From positions 5,720,282 to 5,784,281 of the forward strand of contig CM030933.1 in the NCBI GenBank assembly GCA_018136815.1: a stretch of 64,000 nucleotides of DNA, written 5' to 3'. Numbering within the stretch: the first letter of the stretch is position 1; the number at the start of each line of letters is the position of its first letter. The position numbers and the translations under genes were made by a program. This document shows positions 33,623-43,253 of this stretch, piece by piece. The notes under the pieces were generated by a model. The model saw only the letters and a list, made by a program, of their open reading frames with translations. It was not told the origin of the DNA and made no database searches. The DNA is from Isochrysis galbana (Eukaryota > Haptophyta > Isochrysidales > Isochrysidaceae).

Positions 33623-34552
33623 CAACCTACTTTTATAAGTGGGGGTCAATGGGGGCCTCGCGCCCCCCTCTCTCCATCGCGGACACCCCCCGGGGTGGGC
33701 CCGTACAATCAACCCCAGCCCCTGCCCTTTGGCAGGGGCTGGGCAATCAACACTCTGGCCCAGACCCCTAGTGGGCGCGGGCCGAGACTCGCACTCCCAC
33801 GCCCAGCATGGGCCTGCCCTCGAGCTGACTCCCCCCCCTCCCCCGGTCGCCAGGCATACAGAGGCCACTGGGAGGCTCCAATGGCCAGCGTGGCAAGCGT
33901 GGGAGAGGCAGGGGGGGCCAGGGGCTGAGCCCCAGCCTCCACTGCCCCCTGAGCTGCCCTTGCTGGCCCTCTGGGAGCCCCCAAAGGCCCTCTGAGAGCA
34001 GGCCGTGGCGCGCCGCATGGCGACGCGCCGCAGGGAGAGGGGCGGAGGAGAATGGAGAGAGGGAGAGGGGGGAATTTGCGCCCCCCCGATGGAGTGCGGT
34101 AAGAAACGGGCCCCGTTTGCGTTAGCAAACGGGCGAAGGGGGGCGGCTGGCGACAGGAGGGGCGAGAAGAAGGGAGTGGCTCAAGACGTCCCTGTGGCAG
34201 GTATCGGGGGGCGCAGTCATTTATTTCTTCGAGGACTGCTCGCGGCGCGAGCTGTAAGGGCCGTTCTGCTTCACGACGAGAGGTCCCTCCCCCCCCCCCG
34301 GTGTTTTTCCCCGGAGAGTCGGCCGGCGTCGACCGGTCCGCCTCAATGGGTTTTCCCTCATTGTAACTTGTGGGGAGTTATAATGGGAGCCGGGGGTTTG
34401 CGAGGGGGGAGATTTGAAGGGATGCATATGTGTATGTGTCTGTGCCATCACTTCAAGGCGTGCGGGCAAGTGCGCTGAGGGGTGTCGTGATAGTACCGGG
34501 CTAGTGGGAGTAGTGGTACTAACGCTCAGTTGTTTTACATCCCATTGAAATG
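33606..34552 (+). mobile_element. Retroposon insertion with 17-bp target duplication
   Basis: The target duplication tacatcccattgaaatg lies at 33606-33622 and 34536-34552, so the insert is 33623-34535 (913 bp). Three bases inside is the hairpin CCTACTT-TTAT-AAGTGGG, then GGTCA and ATGGGGGCCTCGCGCCCCC. The family core lies near 33900-33960, and near 34116-34137 the stem-loop CCCGTTTGC-GTTA-GCAAACGGG. The insert splits a LINE reading frame between ELYIPLK and WGRAYDGPAE, as the uninterrupted homologue at 60.0 kb shows. It encodes no recognised protein and is presumably mobilised in trans. Confidence 0.9.
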
Positions 34553-34768
34553 GGGCCGAGCGTACGACGGTCCGGCCGAGACGGCATACCCGATACCACA
34601 AGAATACTCGTTTAAAGGCGCGAATAAAACCCTAGAGGAGGTTACCGTCAAGGCGCTGACCAAAGCGTTTCTCGCAACGAAGAAAACGAGGAAGCAAAAA
34701 TCCACATTGAGGTGGGAAAAACGACTGCCGGACCTCTCCGGGAAATGGAAACAAGTATCTCCCGGGTG
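34536..34768 (+). pseudogene. LINE fragment, continuation after the insertion
   Basis: The frame IPLKWGRAYDGPAETAYPIP, then KALTKAFLATKKTRKQKSTL and GKWKQVS matches the LINE C-terminal region at 60.07-59.85 kb residue for residue in most positions. It stops soon after GKWKQVS, before the zinc-binding motif. Confidence 0.8.
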
Positions 34769-35518
34769 AGCCGTGCGCCGCGCTAGCCGCCGGTGCGCCT
34801 CCGCGGCTCGTTTCCGCTGAGGAAACGAGCTTCGCTACGACAGCAGATCCACTTCGCGAGCGAGCCGAGCTCTCCTTCCTCGGGACCTCGGGCTACCCGA
34901 AGCTCGACCCCCATGCCCACCCGCTCGAAGACAGCGCTTGGGAACAGGTGAGCGAGGCTCCCTCCGCCGCTGACCTCTTGGCCGGTCGCCTCGCCTACAT
35001 GCAGTCCGCGATCGAAGCTCAACGACTTCGAGATGAGAAGCGCGACCGAGAGCACACTGCTCTCCTTGAAATGATGGCGGGCCTCAACGCCCATGTCATA
35101 GCCTTGCGGGCTTCCACCACTCCGACGTCCGCGGAAGAGATGACGGACACTCCGATGCCGAATCCGCTTCCACCTTCGACTTCGCGTCCGTCAGCTCCCC
35201 ACTCGGCTGCCCCACCTCGCACTACGGTGGGGGCGCTCCCTTACGCCCCTCGCTCTGCGCCTCGGGTTGATTTCACTCCCGCTCCCGTCTACGGGCACTC
35301 CGAGGATCTCCACGCACCACCGGTGCCCTTCACGCCTAGACCCCACTTCACGCCTCGCCGTGAGGACGCTAGCGCTCCGCCGCTGTCAACCATGGGTCTT
35401 CGTCTTCGTGCCGCGCCGCCAATGTCGACACCAAGGCTAGAGCATCCGCCTGACCCAGGGTATGCCCCTGAGGGCGAGCGTGACATCATCAATGCGGAGT
35501 AGATGAACCTCCTGGACT
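34769..35518 (+). CDS. gag-like open frame of a degenerate retroelement
   Basis: The frame from 34948 (MSEAPSAADLLAGRLAYM, then EKRDREHTALLEMMAGL) is helical at the start and Pro/Thr-rich afterwards. It stops with TAG at 35500-35502 and is followed in the same frame by MNLLDYEAFQVASLYRDS. This architecture suggests a structural (gag) protein of an LTR element, but no protease, integrase or reverse transcriptase follows. Low certainty. Confidence 0.35.
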
Positions 35519-36216
35519 ATGAGGCTTTCCAAGTCGCCTCACTCTATCGAGACTCGCCTCACTTCGAGCACATCCACCAAGTTCTCCAAAATCCTGTCTC
35601 TCGGTCCGGCCAAGAGTGAAGGGCCGCGGCTCGCCGCGGCCACTCGCTTCGGCGAGGAGAGATTAGCGCTTCTGGGATCCTATTCACGAGAGCCCCCCCC
35701 CCCCCTGCGTTGGTATGCTGGGGAGGATCTTCGGAGGACCCCGCCACGTGACCGTCGGAACTCCCCCTACCCACAACAGCTAGGGTTGGCTAGGTCACAA
35801 CATTCTTGATCATAATAGAAGTACACTCTGCCGAGTCGAAAATCGGCGTGCCCCGTACACCACAAAGGATACTCAATCGGAAGCTTTCGGCCAACAGTAA
35901 GCGGATGCGGTCCTATTTGTGCTGTGTTGTGCCAACGAGGGCGTTGCGCGCCGTTTCCGCATGCACCTAGCTCTCGGCAAGCTTAGCAGGTATCTACCCT
36001 ACTTGGCGTGCTCGGCCTTGACTTCACTGGGCTCAATGTTACATGGTTGCCAGTTGGTGATGGGTGTTGCCGCGGTGCATGAATGCCCGCATATCCGCTA
36101 GGCATCATCACAAGCGCAGGTTAGACTCCACGGCTTTCGATGGAGACAAGGGGCCAAGACACCAATAGATATAGACTGAGGATGGTAAAGGCAGAGGTTG
36201 TAATGCGTTGGCCCAT
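35519..36216. repeat. Repeat-bearing spacer before GAPDH
   Basis: The stretch 35622-35675 (gggccgcggctcgccgcggc, then gaggagagattagcgct) recurs inverted at about 41540-41600. The remainder, up to the GAPDH stop codon, has no recognised gene. Confidence 0.5.
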
Positions 36217-38219
36217 CTACTTGATGAACCGCTTGGCTACGATCCGTGTAAGCTCCGCAGTGCGCATCGAATAGCCGCACTCGTTGTCGTACCACGCATA
36301 GATCTTCACCATGTTATCTTGTACGACCTGAGGGCGGTACATGGCCAGCACCTAGGTTGGTGAGTGTACAGCGGGGGGCATGGCATGATGGGAAGACCCG
36401 TTTGAGCACCTCCCTCATCTGCGTCATTCGTTCTTGGCCGGGGCCGCAGCTTCATTTGCTGCCGTCTACGCACCATCGTGGAGGCTGCATCGACGATCGT
36501 TGAGCGCGGGTCGTTGTTGTAATCGGTAGACACAAGAGGTTTCGTCTCAAACCCGAGGATATCCCCGTGCTCAGCGGTCGCAGCGAGCGGCTGGCCAGGT
36601 TTGGAAGCGGATTCCAACAGAGAGTTCACCTGCTCATGAAGGACGTGTTGCATGTTCGGGGCATCACGCTGCTAGCCTCAAGACGCGCGCGCGCGCAGTG
36701 CATGAATATGGACAGTGTCGACAACGGAATGATGCGAAGACCTTCGGTGAATGCTCACGAAGGCGGGGGAGAATGCTCACTAAGGCGGGTCAGCAATGGC
36801 TATCACTGACCTCAGAGACAGTCGTGTTGCGTCCAACACAAAACACCATGTCCGTGATGGACGAGTTGAGCATCGGCACGCGGATAGCGTGACCGTTAAG
36901 CTTGCCTTTCAGCTCAGGGAATACCTCGGCGACAGCAGTCGCAGATCCAGTCGAGGTTGGTGCCAAGTTCAGCATGCCCGAGCGAGCGCGCCGCAGGTCC
37001 TTCTTCTTGGAGTTCACCATGTCGACAAGTGATTGAGTGCCCGTAATGTTGTGGACCTATGGCAGGGCGAGCAATACACTCAAGAGGTGGTAGGCGGTGT
37101 TTACCGTGCTCAATGGCAGCAAGTCACAAGCCTTGTGTGAGGTCACTAAACAAACGTTGTGGGACGTCGCTCGGTGTCCTAGACCGTGCATAGGCGTGAT
37201 GAATGCATGATCAGGGTACTCACCGTAGTGATCATGCCCTTCTCAATGACGAGGTTTTCGTGGATAACCTCAAACAGGAGGAATATGGAAACTGTCAGAA
37301 GGGTATTGCCGGACGATTCCACCGGTGCGTCTCACACCCTATGTCTGAGTGTTGTCAAAGTGTAAACAAGCCCAGGGCGAGGGGTGAGGGAGCGACGAGC
37401 GTGAGGAGCTCAAACCAACTGCCATGGAATGGAGATCCATGCTACCCGCAGAGAATTGGCCCACGGATGGGGAAGCCGGCTCAAGGGCTCACAAAATCTT
37501 ACCTTGATGATGGGTGCGATGCAATTGGTCGTGCAAGACGCCGCCGTGCAGATGACGTGGTCCCCTGTCAGCTTATGATCGTTCACTCCAACCACTACAT
37601 TGAGCACCTGTTTGCGCGGCAATCCGGATATAGCAGGGTTAGGACTGAAGTCAACAGCAGTGGTCTACACCTTGGATTCAAGGGGTTATAGATGCATTTT
37701 GGATCCATCCAGGGGAGCACACACCGAAGGTTCTTTGACGGGCGCCGACACCACCACGCGTTTGACACCGCACACGTCAATGTAGGGCTTGAGTGCTTCG
37801 GTGGTGAGGAAGACACCAGTGCAGTCGACAACAAGCTCGATGCCCTTCTCCTTCCATGGGACGTCCGTGAACGCCTTCTGCTCCGAGAAAGAAAGCGAAC
37901 GTGAGTCCACCTTAATCTCAGTGGTCGACACGGCCTCCACCTCGTGATCCCAGATCCCATGTACGGAGTCATACTTGACCTACGAGAATTGCGTGAGTCC
38001 AAACATGCGTCATGAAGTCTAATCATTCACAGTCAGGGCCACCAGGCGAAAATGTGTGATCCTAAGGCTTAAGTGGCTGGCTACGACACTCACCAGGTAT
38101 GCGGCGGTCTCGGCGCCGCCTAGGATCTCATTGATGTGCACCACCTCGACCTCGTCGCGCATTGCCTCGAGATAGCGGAAGGTGAGCCTTCCGATGCGCC
38201 CAAATCCATTGATACCCAC
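36217..38219 (-). CDS. Glyceraldehyde-3-phosphate dehydrogenase, related to the bacterial ArsJ-associated class
   Basis: The enzyme oxidises glyceraldehyde-3-phosphate with NAD(P). Seven exons join in phase: 38219-38094, 37979-37725, 37607-37503, 37268-37224, 37056-36811, 36632-36474 and 36351-36217, giving 356 residues. The NAD fold starts [14 protein letters not shown], the active-site Cys is in [12 protein letters not shown], the catalytic-domain block is [20 protein letters not shown], and the end has [14 protein letters not shown]. The stretch [14 protein letters not shown] resembles GAPDHs linked to arsenic detoxification (usual INE..GGAETAAHLL) rather than standard GapC. A first coding exon upstream of 38220 is required and was not found with certainty; an in-frame ATG at 38276 reads through the acceptor-like CTGCAG and is probably not the start. 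Compartment unknown. Confidence 0.92.
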
Positions 38220-38284
38220 CTGCAGGCGAGAGAGAGTTGGGAGAGGTGAGCAGGCTCGCTCCAGCTCGTGCTGCAACAGGGGTT

Positions 38285-38485
38285 CCTCTCAAGATGGCAT
38301 CAAGTGAGGTGAGAGAGGTGGCAGATGACATCAGGTGAGGTTGATGAGCGATGGGTTCAGGTGAGGTGAGATGGCACAAGACGAGGGTGATTCAGAGATG
38401 GCACCAGGTGAGAGTGACCAGGTGAGGGTGATTCAGAGATGGCACCAGGTGAGAGTGATTCAGAGATGACATCAGCTGAGGTGAG
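38285..38485 (-). repeat. Imperfect repeats, probably in the first GAPDH intron
   Basis: The word gattcagagatggcaccagg and shorter caggtgag units recur four or more times in this stretch. Confidence 0.6.
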
Positions 38486-39707
38486 ATGGCAGGTGGAGGT
38501 GCTACGGCTCGCAGCTCGGTGCTGGCTTGCAGGGGTCAGGCAAGGGAGTCAGGGTCGAAGGCGCGTAGCGCACGGGCTTGGTGGATGTGTGCGCGCGCGT
38601 GTGTACGCCAGAGCCCCAAGAGAGGCGGCAGGGCCGACCTTGACTGGCGCCATCGTGTGACGTGCGTGCCTCCCTCTCTCTCCTCTTCCTCTCCCTCTTC
38701 CTCTCAGTCTCTTCCTCTCTCTCTTCTCTCTCTCTCTTCTCTCTCTCTCCCCCACCTCAGCTAGACTCGGGTACATACTCGCGCACCGCACGCGGCCCTC
38801 GCCGACGATGGACCCTCCGCCCCCCCTCCCCCCCTCCCCCCCCTCCCCCCGCCCCCGCATCGAAAGATCTCATATGAGTAGGAGTACTATGAGTTTTACT
38901 CCTACTTTCCTGGGAGTTCAGCCCCACCACAAAAGCGCCGACGGCGACGAGAGCGTTAGAGTTCCTTCTTGTTGTGCGAGTATAAGTAGACCCGGGCTGG
39001 GGGTTATAACGCCGTAGAAGTGTCACAACCCCATCTGTTTTCGTTGTCCGGAAAAAAAAATCTGAAGAATCTGGGCCACACACCTACTATTGACAGGATC
39101 TCCCTTCACTACTAACACCGCCCTTAACTTCCCTCCCCCCAACTCTTTCCCTGCCCCCCTTCGTTCCTTTTTCTTCGGTTTCCGGGGTCTGGCCCTGGTA
39201 CACTACCTAGGGCCTAGTTCGGAGTGTGGGGGCCGGGTGTGCCTTTTGGACCGTCTCTCTTGGAGCGCGTGCCTGCTTGGGCTCGCGATGGTTGTGTAGG
39301 TTGCGTAGGCCTTGTGGCGTCCCTAGTCCCTAGTGATCCCTTTGGTTAGGGCGGTCAAACACGGCTTTTTGTGAGTACTAATATGGGGGGGGTTGGCCCA
39401 GGCGAGAGTTTCGTTTCGGACCCGCCGACCCGCCCAAATTTCGTTTCGAAATTTCGCACGCATTTCACTAAGTTTCGGGCCCGCTCCACCCAAATTTCGC
39501 GGGTATTTTGCTTTGCTCTCGGCTATAGAGCTAGCGCGCTCCGCGCGCATCGATACGCACCTAGCTAACATTCGCGTAGGTGCTACACTTACTTACAACT
39601 CATAGCTCATACTCATAGGACGCAATCAATAGTAATCACGTAAGGCAATAGTGAGATACAAGAGATAGAGATAGAAGTAAATGAGAAATTGCTTCAAAGC
39701 CACGATA
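38486..39707. other. CT-rich 5' region of GAPDH and spacer
   Basis: CT/TCTC runs occupy about 38668-38760 and C-runs 38815-38850. Further on lie the recurring motif gggcggtcaaacacgg (39347) and CGAAATTT-rich repeat sequence (39404-39515). No gene is supported. Confidence 0.45.
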
Positions 39708-39846
39708 TCAACCCACTATGCGCTTGTTGTAGCGACTCATCAGGGACACTTGCAGGTGATCCGACAACACACCGGACTGCGGACTGCTGCTCGCCGTACA
39801 TCACACGGAGCAAAGAAAAAACACGCTCACACGATGCTGAATTGGG
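39708..39846 (-). pseudogene. hAT transposase C-terminal relic, frameshifted
   Basis: On the minus strand the frame gives SASCERVFSLLRVMYGEQQ, then changes frame and ends DHLQVSLMSRYNKRIVG-stop. It is homologous to the relic at 3868-4029 and damaged by an indel between the two blocks. Confidence 0.65.
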
Positions 39847-39889
39847 TGTGATTGCAAAGACCACACGTGCCGCATCTGCCCACGCCGGA

Positions 39890-40110
39890 AAGGATTTGCC
39901 GTTGTCGCGCCACCGGTTCTCGACCTCTAACGAGGACCGTGAACCTGCTTAGAACTCTCTCGATAACCGGCACGTGGTGGAAGGTGTGGTTTTCAAATTC
40001 CACCTTGTAGAAGTCACTAATGATGTATCTCCATGCTATCAGGTAGAGGACTTTGAGGCTATCCGGCGTCGGGGAGTTATTCGGGTACGCAAATAGTCTG
40101 TCTTTGAGTT
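39890..40110 (-). pseudogene. LINE C-terminal fragment, copy 2
   Basis: The frame LKDRLFAYPNN, then LKVLYLIAWRYIISDFYKVE and VIERVLSRFTVLVRGR matches the LINE C-terminus at 59.6-59.4 kb (FCYQIDRPHP, CILAWRYILTDFYNVH, ILRAVLSRHHMLVKAK). The zinc motif and everything upstream are missing. Confidence 0.75.
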
Positions 40111-40445
40111 TTTGATTTTTGCGTGGATGTGGAGACTTCCGCGTGGATCTGGCCAAGGAACGCTACCCGTCGATGTGGGCACTCATCAAGCCTTACATGG
40201 GCCGTTGGTGCAAGGCAAACCTCATGCTCGTTGGCGACTACTCCGACGAGTACGACAGGCTCCCCAAGACCAAGTACATTGGAGACGAGGCCGCCGTCGC
40301 GTACCTCTGTATGGAATATATCATGGCTGAAACGAATCCCATGGTGCAAGTGCACCGAGCAGCTGGCAAACTCTACATGGAGAACAAGAAGGCCGTCCTC
40401 GCACGCGTCACGGACCTCGCCACCCAAGATCAGCCAAGCGACACC

Positions 40446-41234
40446 GTCGCCTGCCAGCAGAATTAAATTAAACCTTTTAATAGTCTCACCGCGCACGCAG
40501 CCGTGGACCCTCTACTTTCTACTCACGTAGGAAAACTTTCTACACCCCCACGCTCCCAGCCCTTCTCCCCCCGCCATCAGGCGGCTCCCCCCGTGCACTA
40601 CTAGGGGGATTGGGGTGAAGGGCTTAGATATGGTACGGTGGCCCGCGCCTCCCCCCGGTGATCTGTTCCCTCTCTTCCTCCTGTGTCTCCGAGTGGGCGG
40701 CGACCTCAGTCCCGACTTATCCTGTAAACAGGTGCGGGACTTACCTATTTTTCGGTGGGCGGAGCTCCGCTCCGCCCACCCCCTTCTCCGCGCTCTCTCT
40801 CCCCTCTCCTGCGGCACGCGCGATGGCGCGCCTGCGGCAGGCCTGCAGCTGCCCATTGGCGACCCTGGAGGCTCATGGAGGCCAGCTCAGGGGGCAGAGG
40901 AGGCTGGGGCTGGGCCCTGGCCTCCCCTGCCTCTCCCTCGCTGGCGCTCCTGAGCCTCAGGGGCCCCCACGCTGCACCTGTCTGCCTGTCGAACAGGGGG
41001 GGAGGAGGGGTTGGAGCAATGGGCTGGCCACGCCGGGCCAGGATGGGCGAATCAGGCGAGCCTGTCAGTGGGAGAGAGGGTCAGCAGGGCAGTGGCCTCC
41101 TGGCAAGCCATCAGGCGTGCCAGGAGGATGGGTGGTTCCTCCCCCATGGCGGGGGAGGAGTGGAGAGAGGGGGGGGCTCGTGCCCCCCCATGGGCGAGCT
41201 AAGTATAAACTTAGTTGTCGCCTGCCAGCAGAAT
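40446..41234 (-). mobile_element. Retroposon insertion with 18-bp target duplication
   Basis: The target duplication gtcgcctgccagcagaat lies at 40446-40463 and 41217-41234, so the insert is 40464-41216 (753 bp), minus orientation. The hairpin ACTAAGT-TTAT-ACTTAGT type (41215-41198, last base changed) starts one base from the target copy and is followed by TCGCCC and ATGGGGGGGCACGAGCCCCC. The element contains the core, the AGTCCCG/CGGGACT compound stem-loop (about 40735-40690) and an AT-rich 3' end (aaaaggtttaattta). Confidence 0.93.
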
Positions 41235-41242
41235 GACGAGGA

Positions 41243-41690
41243 AGAGGGATGTGAGAAAAATTAAATTAAAATTAAAATGTTATATCCTAGCCAACCCCAC
41301 TAGCTAATTGGACACAACTTTTCAGCCCCGGACTCCCGCCATGCCTGGCGAGCCAGGTGTCCGAGTGGTACCGGGGGGGGGGGCATTGCCCCCTCCCCTC
41401 GATATTTGTCCTCCCCCCAGTGCAAGCACCGACCCTACGCACCCCAGCACACCCTCTCCTCGAGGCCACGCTGGGGGAAAACCCCTTTCGGGTAAAACAA
41501 CGCGGGGGGGGGGGCAATCGTGAGTTTAGGGGCCTAGAGCGCTAATCTCTCTCGCCCGAGCGAGTGGCCGCGGCGAGCCGCGGCCCTTCCCTCCTGGCTC
41601 TGGCGCCCCCGTCTTCTCTTACCCAAACGGGGCGAGAAGACACGTAAATGCCGGAGGGGAGAGCTGCCGCTCAGAGGGATGTGAGAAAAA
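41243..41690 (-). mobile_element. Second retroposon insertion in the same ORF, 18-bp target duplication
   Basis: The target duplication agagggatgtgagaaaaa lies at 41243-41260 and 41673-41690, so the insert is 41261-41672 (412 bp). Its AT-rich end (minus strand: acattttaattttaattt) matches the 3'-type end of the neighbouring element. The opposite end lacks the 5' hairpin, so this is a 5'-truncated copy or a different family. Its 5' part shares an inverted block with 35622-35675. Confidence 0.85.
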
Positions 41691-41721
41691 GACGAAGAAG
41701 ATGAAAACTCAGCACGCGTAG

Positions 41722-41879
41722 CTGGGGGTATAATAGACCAAAAAGAAAACAAATAACCTGACAATTATAATATTGAGCCTTGTGTATATACCAAAAAGAA
41801 AACAAATAACCTGGCCCTCTTTTGACGGAACGCGACTTCATATGCAGATCTGACAAATCTACCCAAATATGCAATTGCA
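41722..41879. repeat. Short direct repeats downstream of the interrupted ORF
   Basis: The word ccaaaaagaaaacaaataac occurs at about 41738 and again at about 41791. Nothing else is recognised. Confidence 0.6.
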
Positions 41880-42210
41880 TATGCTGCATATTTCTACCTG
41901 GGCCTATCGCTCGATGTCGCTCTCGCCGCCGTCCTCGCCCTCGCCCAAGCCCGCCTGCCCGCCTTCCTCTGCTGACGGGCTTCAGCCCGTCAGCACCTCC
42001 GAAGTCGTCTCCCTCGCCGCGCCTGCCGCCGCGGCCTTGCCCCTTCCTCATTGCCCTCAGCCCTCAGGCGCCCTATGGGCCATCCCAATTCGTCAAAGGG
42101 CCGGGGGGGAGCGGGGGTGCAGAAAGTTTGCTGCGTGAAAGTAGTGGGTCCTTAGCCGCGTGTGCGGTGTTAATATTACTACTAATATCATACAATTTTT
42201 TAGGGAAAAG
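41880..42210 (+). mobile_element. Repeat family 'MSLSPP', copy 2
   Basis: Begins with MSLSPPSSPSPKPACPPSSA and the same gctgacggg/cccgtcagc hairpin as copy 1. Its 3' end (gggggtgcagaaagtttgct, then gtgaaagtagtgggtcc) is shared with the 3' end of the 40464-41216 retroposon, read on the opposite strand. Different 5' parts therefore share one 3' end. Confidence 0.65.
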
Positions 42211-42659
42211 CGTGAGCGCGCGTGCGCGCGTGACTGATGGAGGGAGGAGGGAGAGAGGGGACAGGGGGGTCGAATCGCGAATCGCACCATTTCCATTTCT
42301 TGGCGAATATTTTCGTGGTGGCAGGTGGCCCCCCTGGAGGTTTTTAATTGGGCAACGCGCCACGGTCCAAAATGCAGCCCAACCCTTACTAGTAGTTATA
42401 AAGTCCCTGTTTGACTGCCCTGCATCTAACTAGTCCATAGGTATCGGAGAGCAAAAAAAAATCGGACACCGGACCGATGGCCGTGCGGCGCTGTGAATAG
42501 GGTATTGTATTTAGGTATTCACCGATGCTTCCTTCCAACAAGCAGGAACATGCTCCACACAGAGTAGAGAAGAGTACTTTGATCAATGAAAGAACTCCGA
42601 GAAACCGAATGGATGTGCCACCGCGCTGCTCGCTGGGCCGGAGGCGCCGTAGTCGTCCC
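42211..42659. other. Spacer with no gene seen
   Basis: A variant of the inverted GTTTGACTGCCC motif lies near 42409-42421. No other feature. Confidence 0.4.
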
Positions 42660-43245
42660 GCTCCCTCTCTCTCCCCCCTCTCTGTCTCTCTCTCTCTCTC
42701 TCTCCCTCCCTCCCTCCCTCTCTCCCTCCCTTTCTCTCCCTCTCTCCCTCTCCCTCTTTTCCCCCCTCGGCTCTCTCTCTCTCTTTCCAACCCCCACTCG
42801 CCTAGCTACATAGCCCCTCCTTCCCTCCCTCCCTCTCTCTCTCTCTCTCCCTCTCTCTCTCCCTCTCTCTCTCCCTCTCTCTCTCTCCCTCTCTCTCTCC
42901 CTCTCCCTCTCTCTCTCTCTTTCACAGACTCATTTCTTTGGTTCTTCCGTTTCTTCTTTCTCTATCCTTTCTCCAAGCAACGCACTCGGGCGAGCGGTGT
43001 CTGGTTTCAGGGCCGGGGTAGTAGAGAGGAGAGGACACAGGGGGGAGAGAGGAAAGAGAGATAGAGAGAGAGGATAGAGACACAGAGAGAGTGGGAGGCG
43101 GGGAAGGAAGGCAGAGAGAGAAAGAGAAGAAAGAGAGAGTGGGGGGGGCGAAAGGAAGGGTGGGAAGGGTGGGGGACGGAGGAGGGAGGGAGGCAGGGAA
43201 GGAGGGAGGCGGAGGCGAGACAAGGGCGAGGTGGAGGTAGGAGGG
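42660..43245 (+). promoter_or_regulatory. CT tract then GA tract directly upstream of the membrane-protein gene
   Basis: Plus-strand CT repeats run from about 42662 to 42925; then GA-rich sequence runs from 43020 to 43235, ending just before the ATG at 43254. This is the clearest example here of a polypyrimidine/polypurine switch at a gene start. Promoter function is inferred. Confidence 0.4.
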
Positions 43246-43253
43246 CGGCGTGG

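Larger units (their letters stand above)
40119..41721 (+). pseudogene. Unrecognised ORF interrupted by two retroposon insertions
   Basis: The frame RYPSMWALIKPYMGRWCKAN, then YIGDEAAVAYLCMEYIMAE and QVHRAAGKLYMENKKAVL runs to SDTVACQQN at 40463. Taking out the insert 40464-41216 plus one target copy gives NDEEEGCEK, and taking out the second insert (41261-41672) gives KKTKKMKTQHA and a stop at 41719-41721. The three pieces are therefore 40119-40463, 41235-41260 and 41691-41721. I do not recognise the protein; hAT and LINE relics lie directly upstream, so it may be part of a transposon. The 5' end at 40119 is arbitrary. Confidence 0.6.

Noticed and set aside
34948-35502. Complete LTR retrotransposon
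   Set aside because: Only a gag-like frame is visible; no protease, reverse transcriptase, integrase or LTR pair was found around it.
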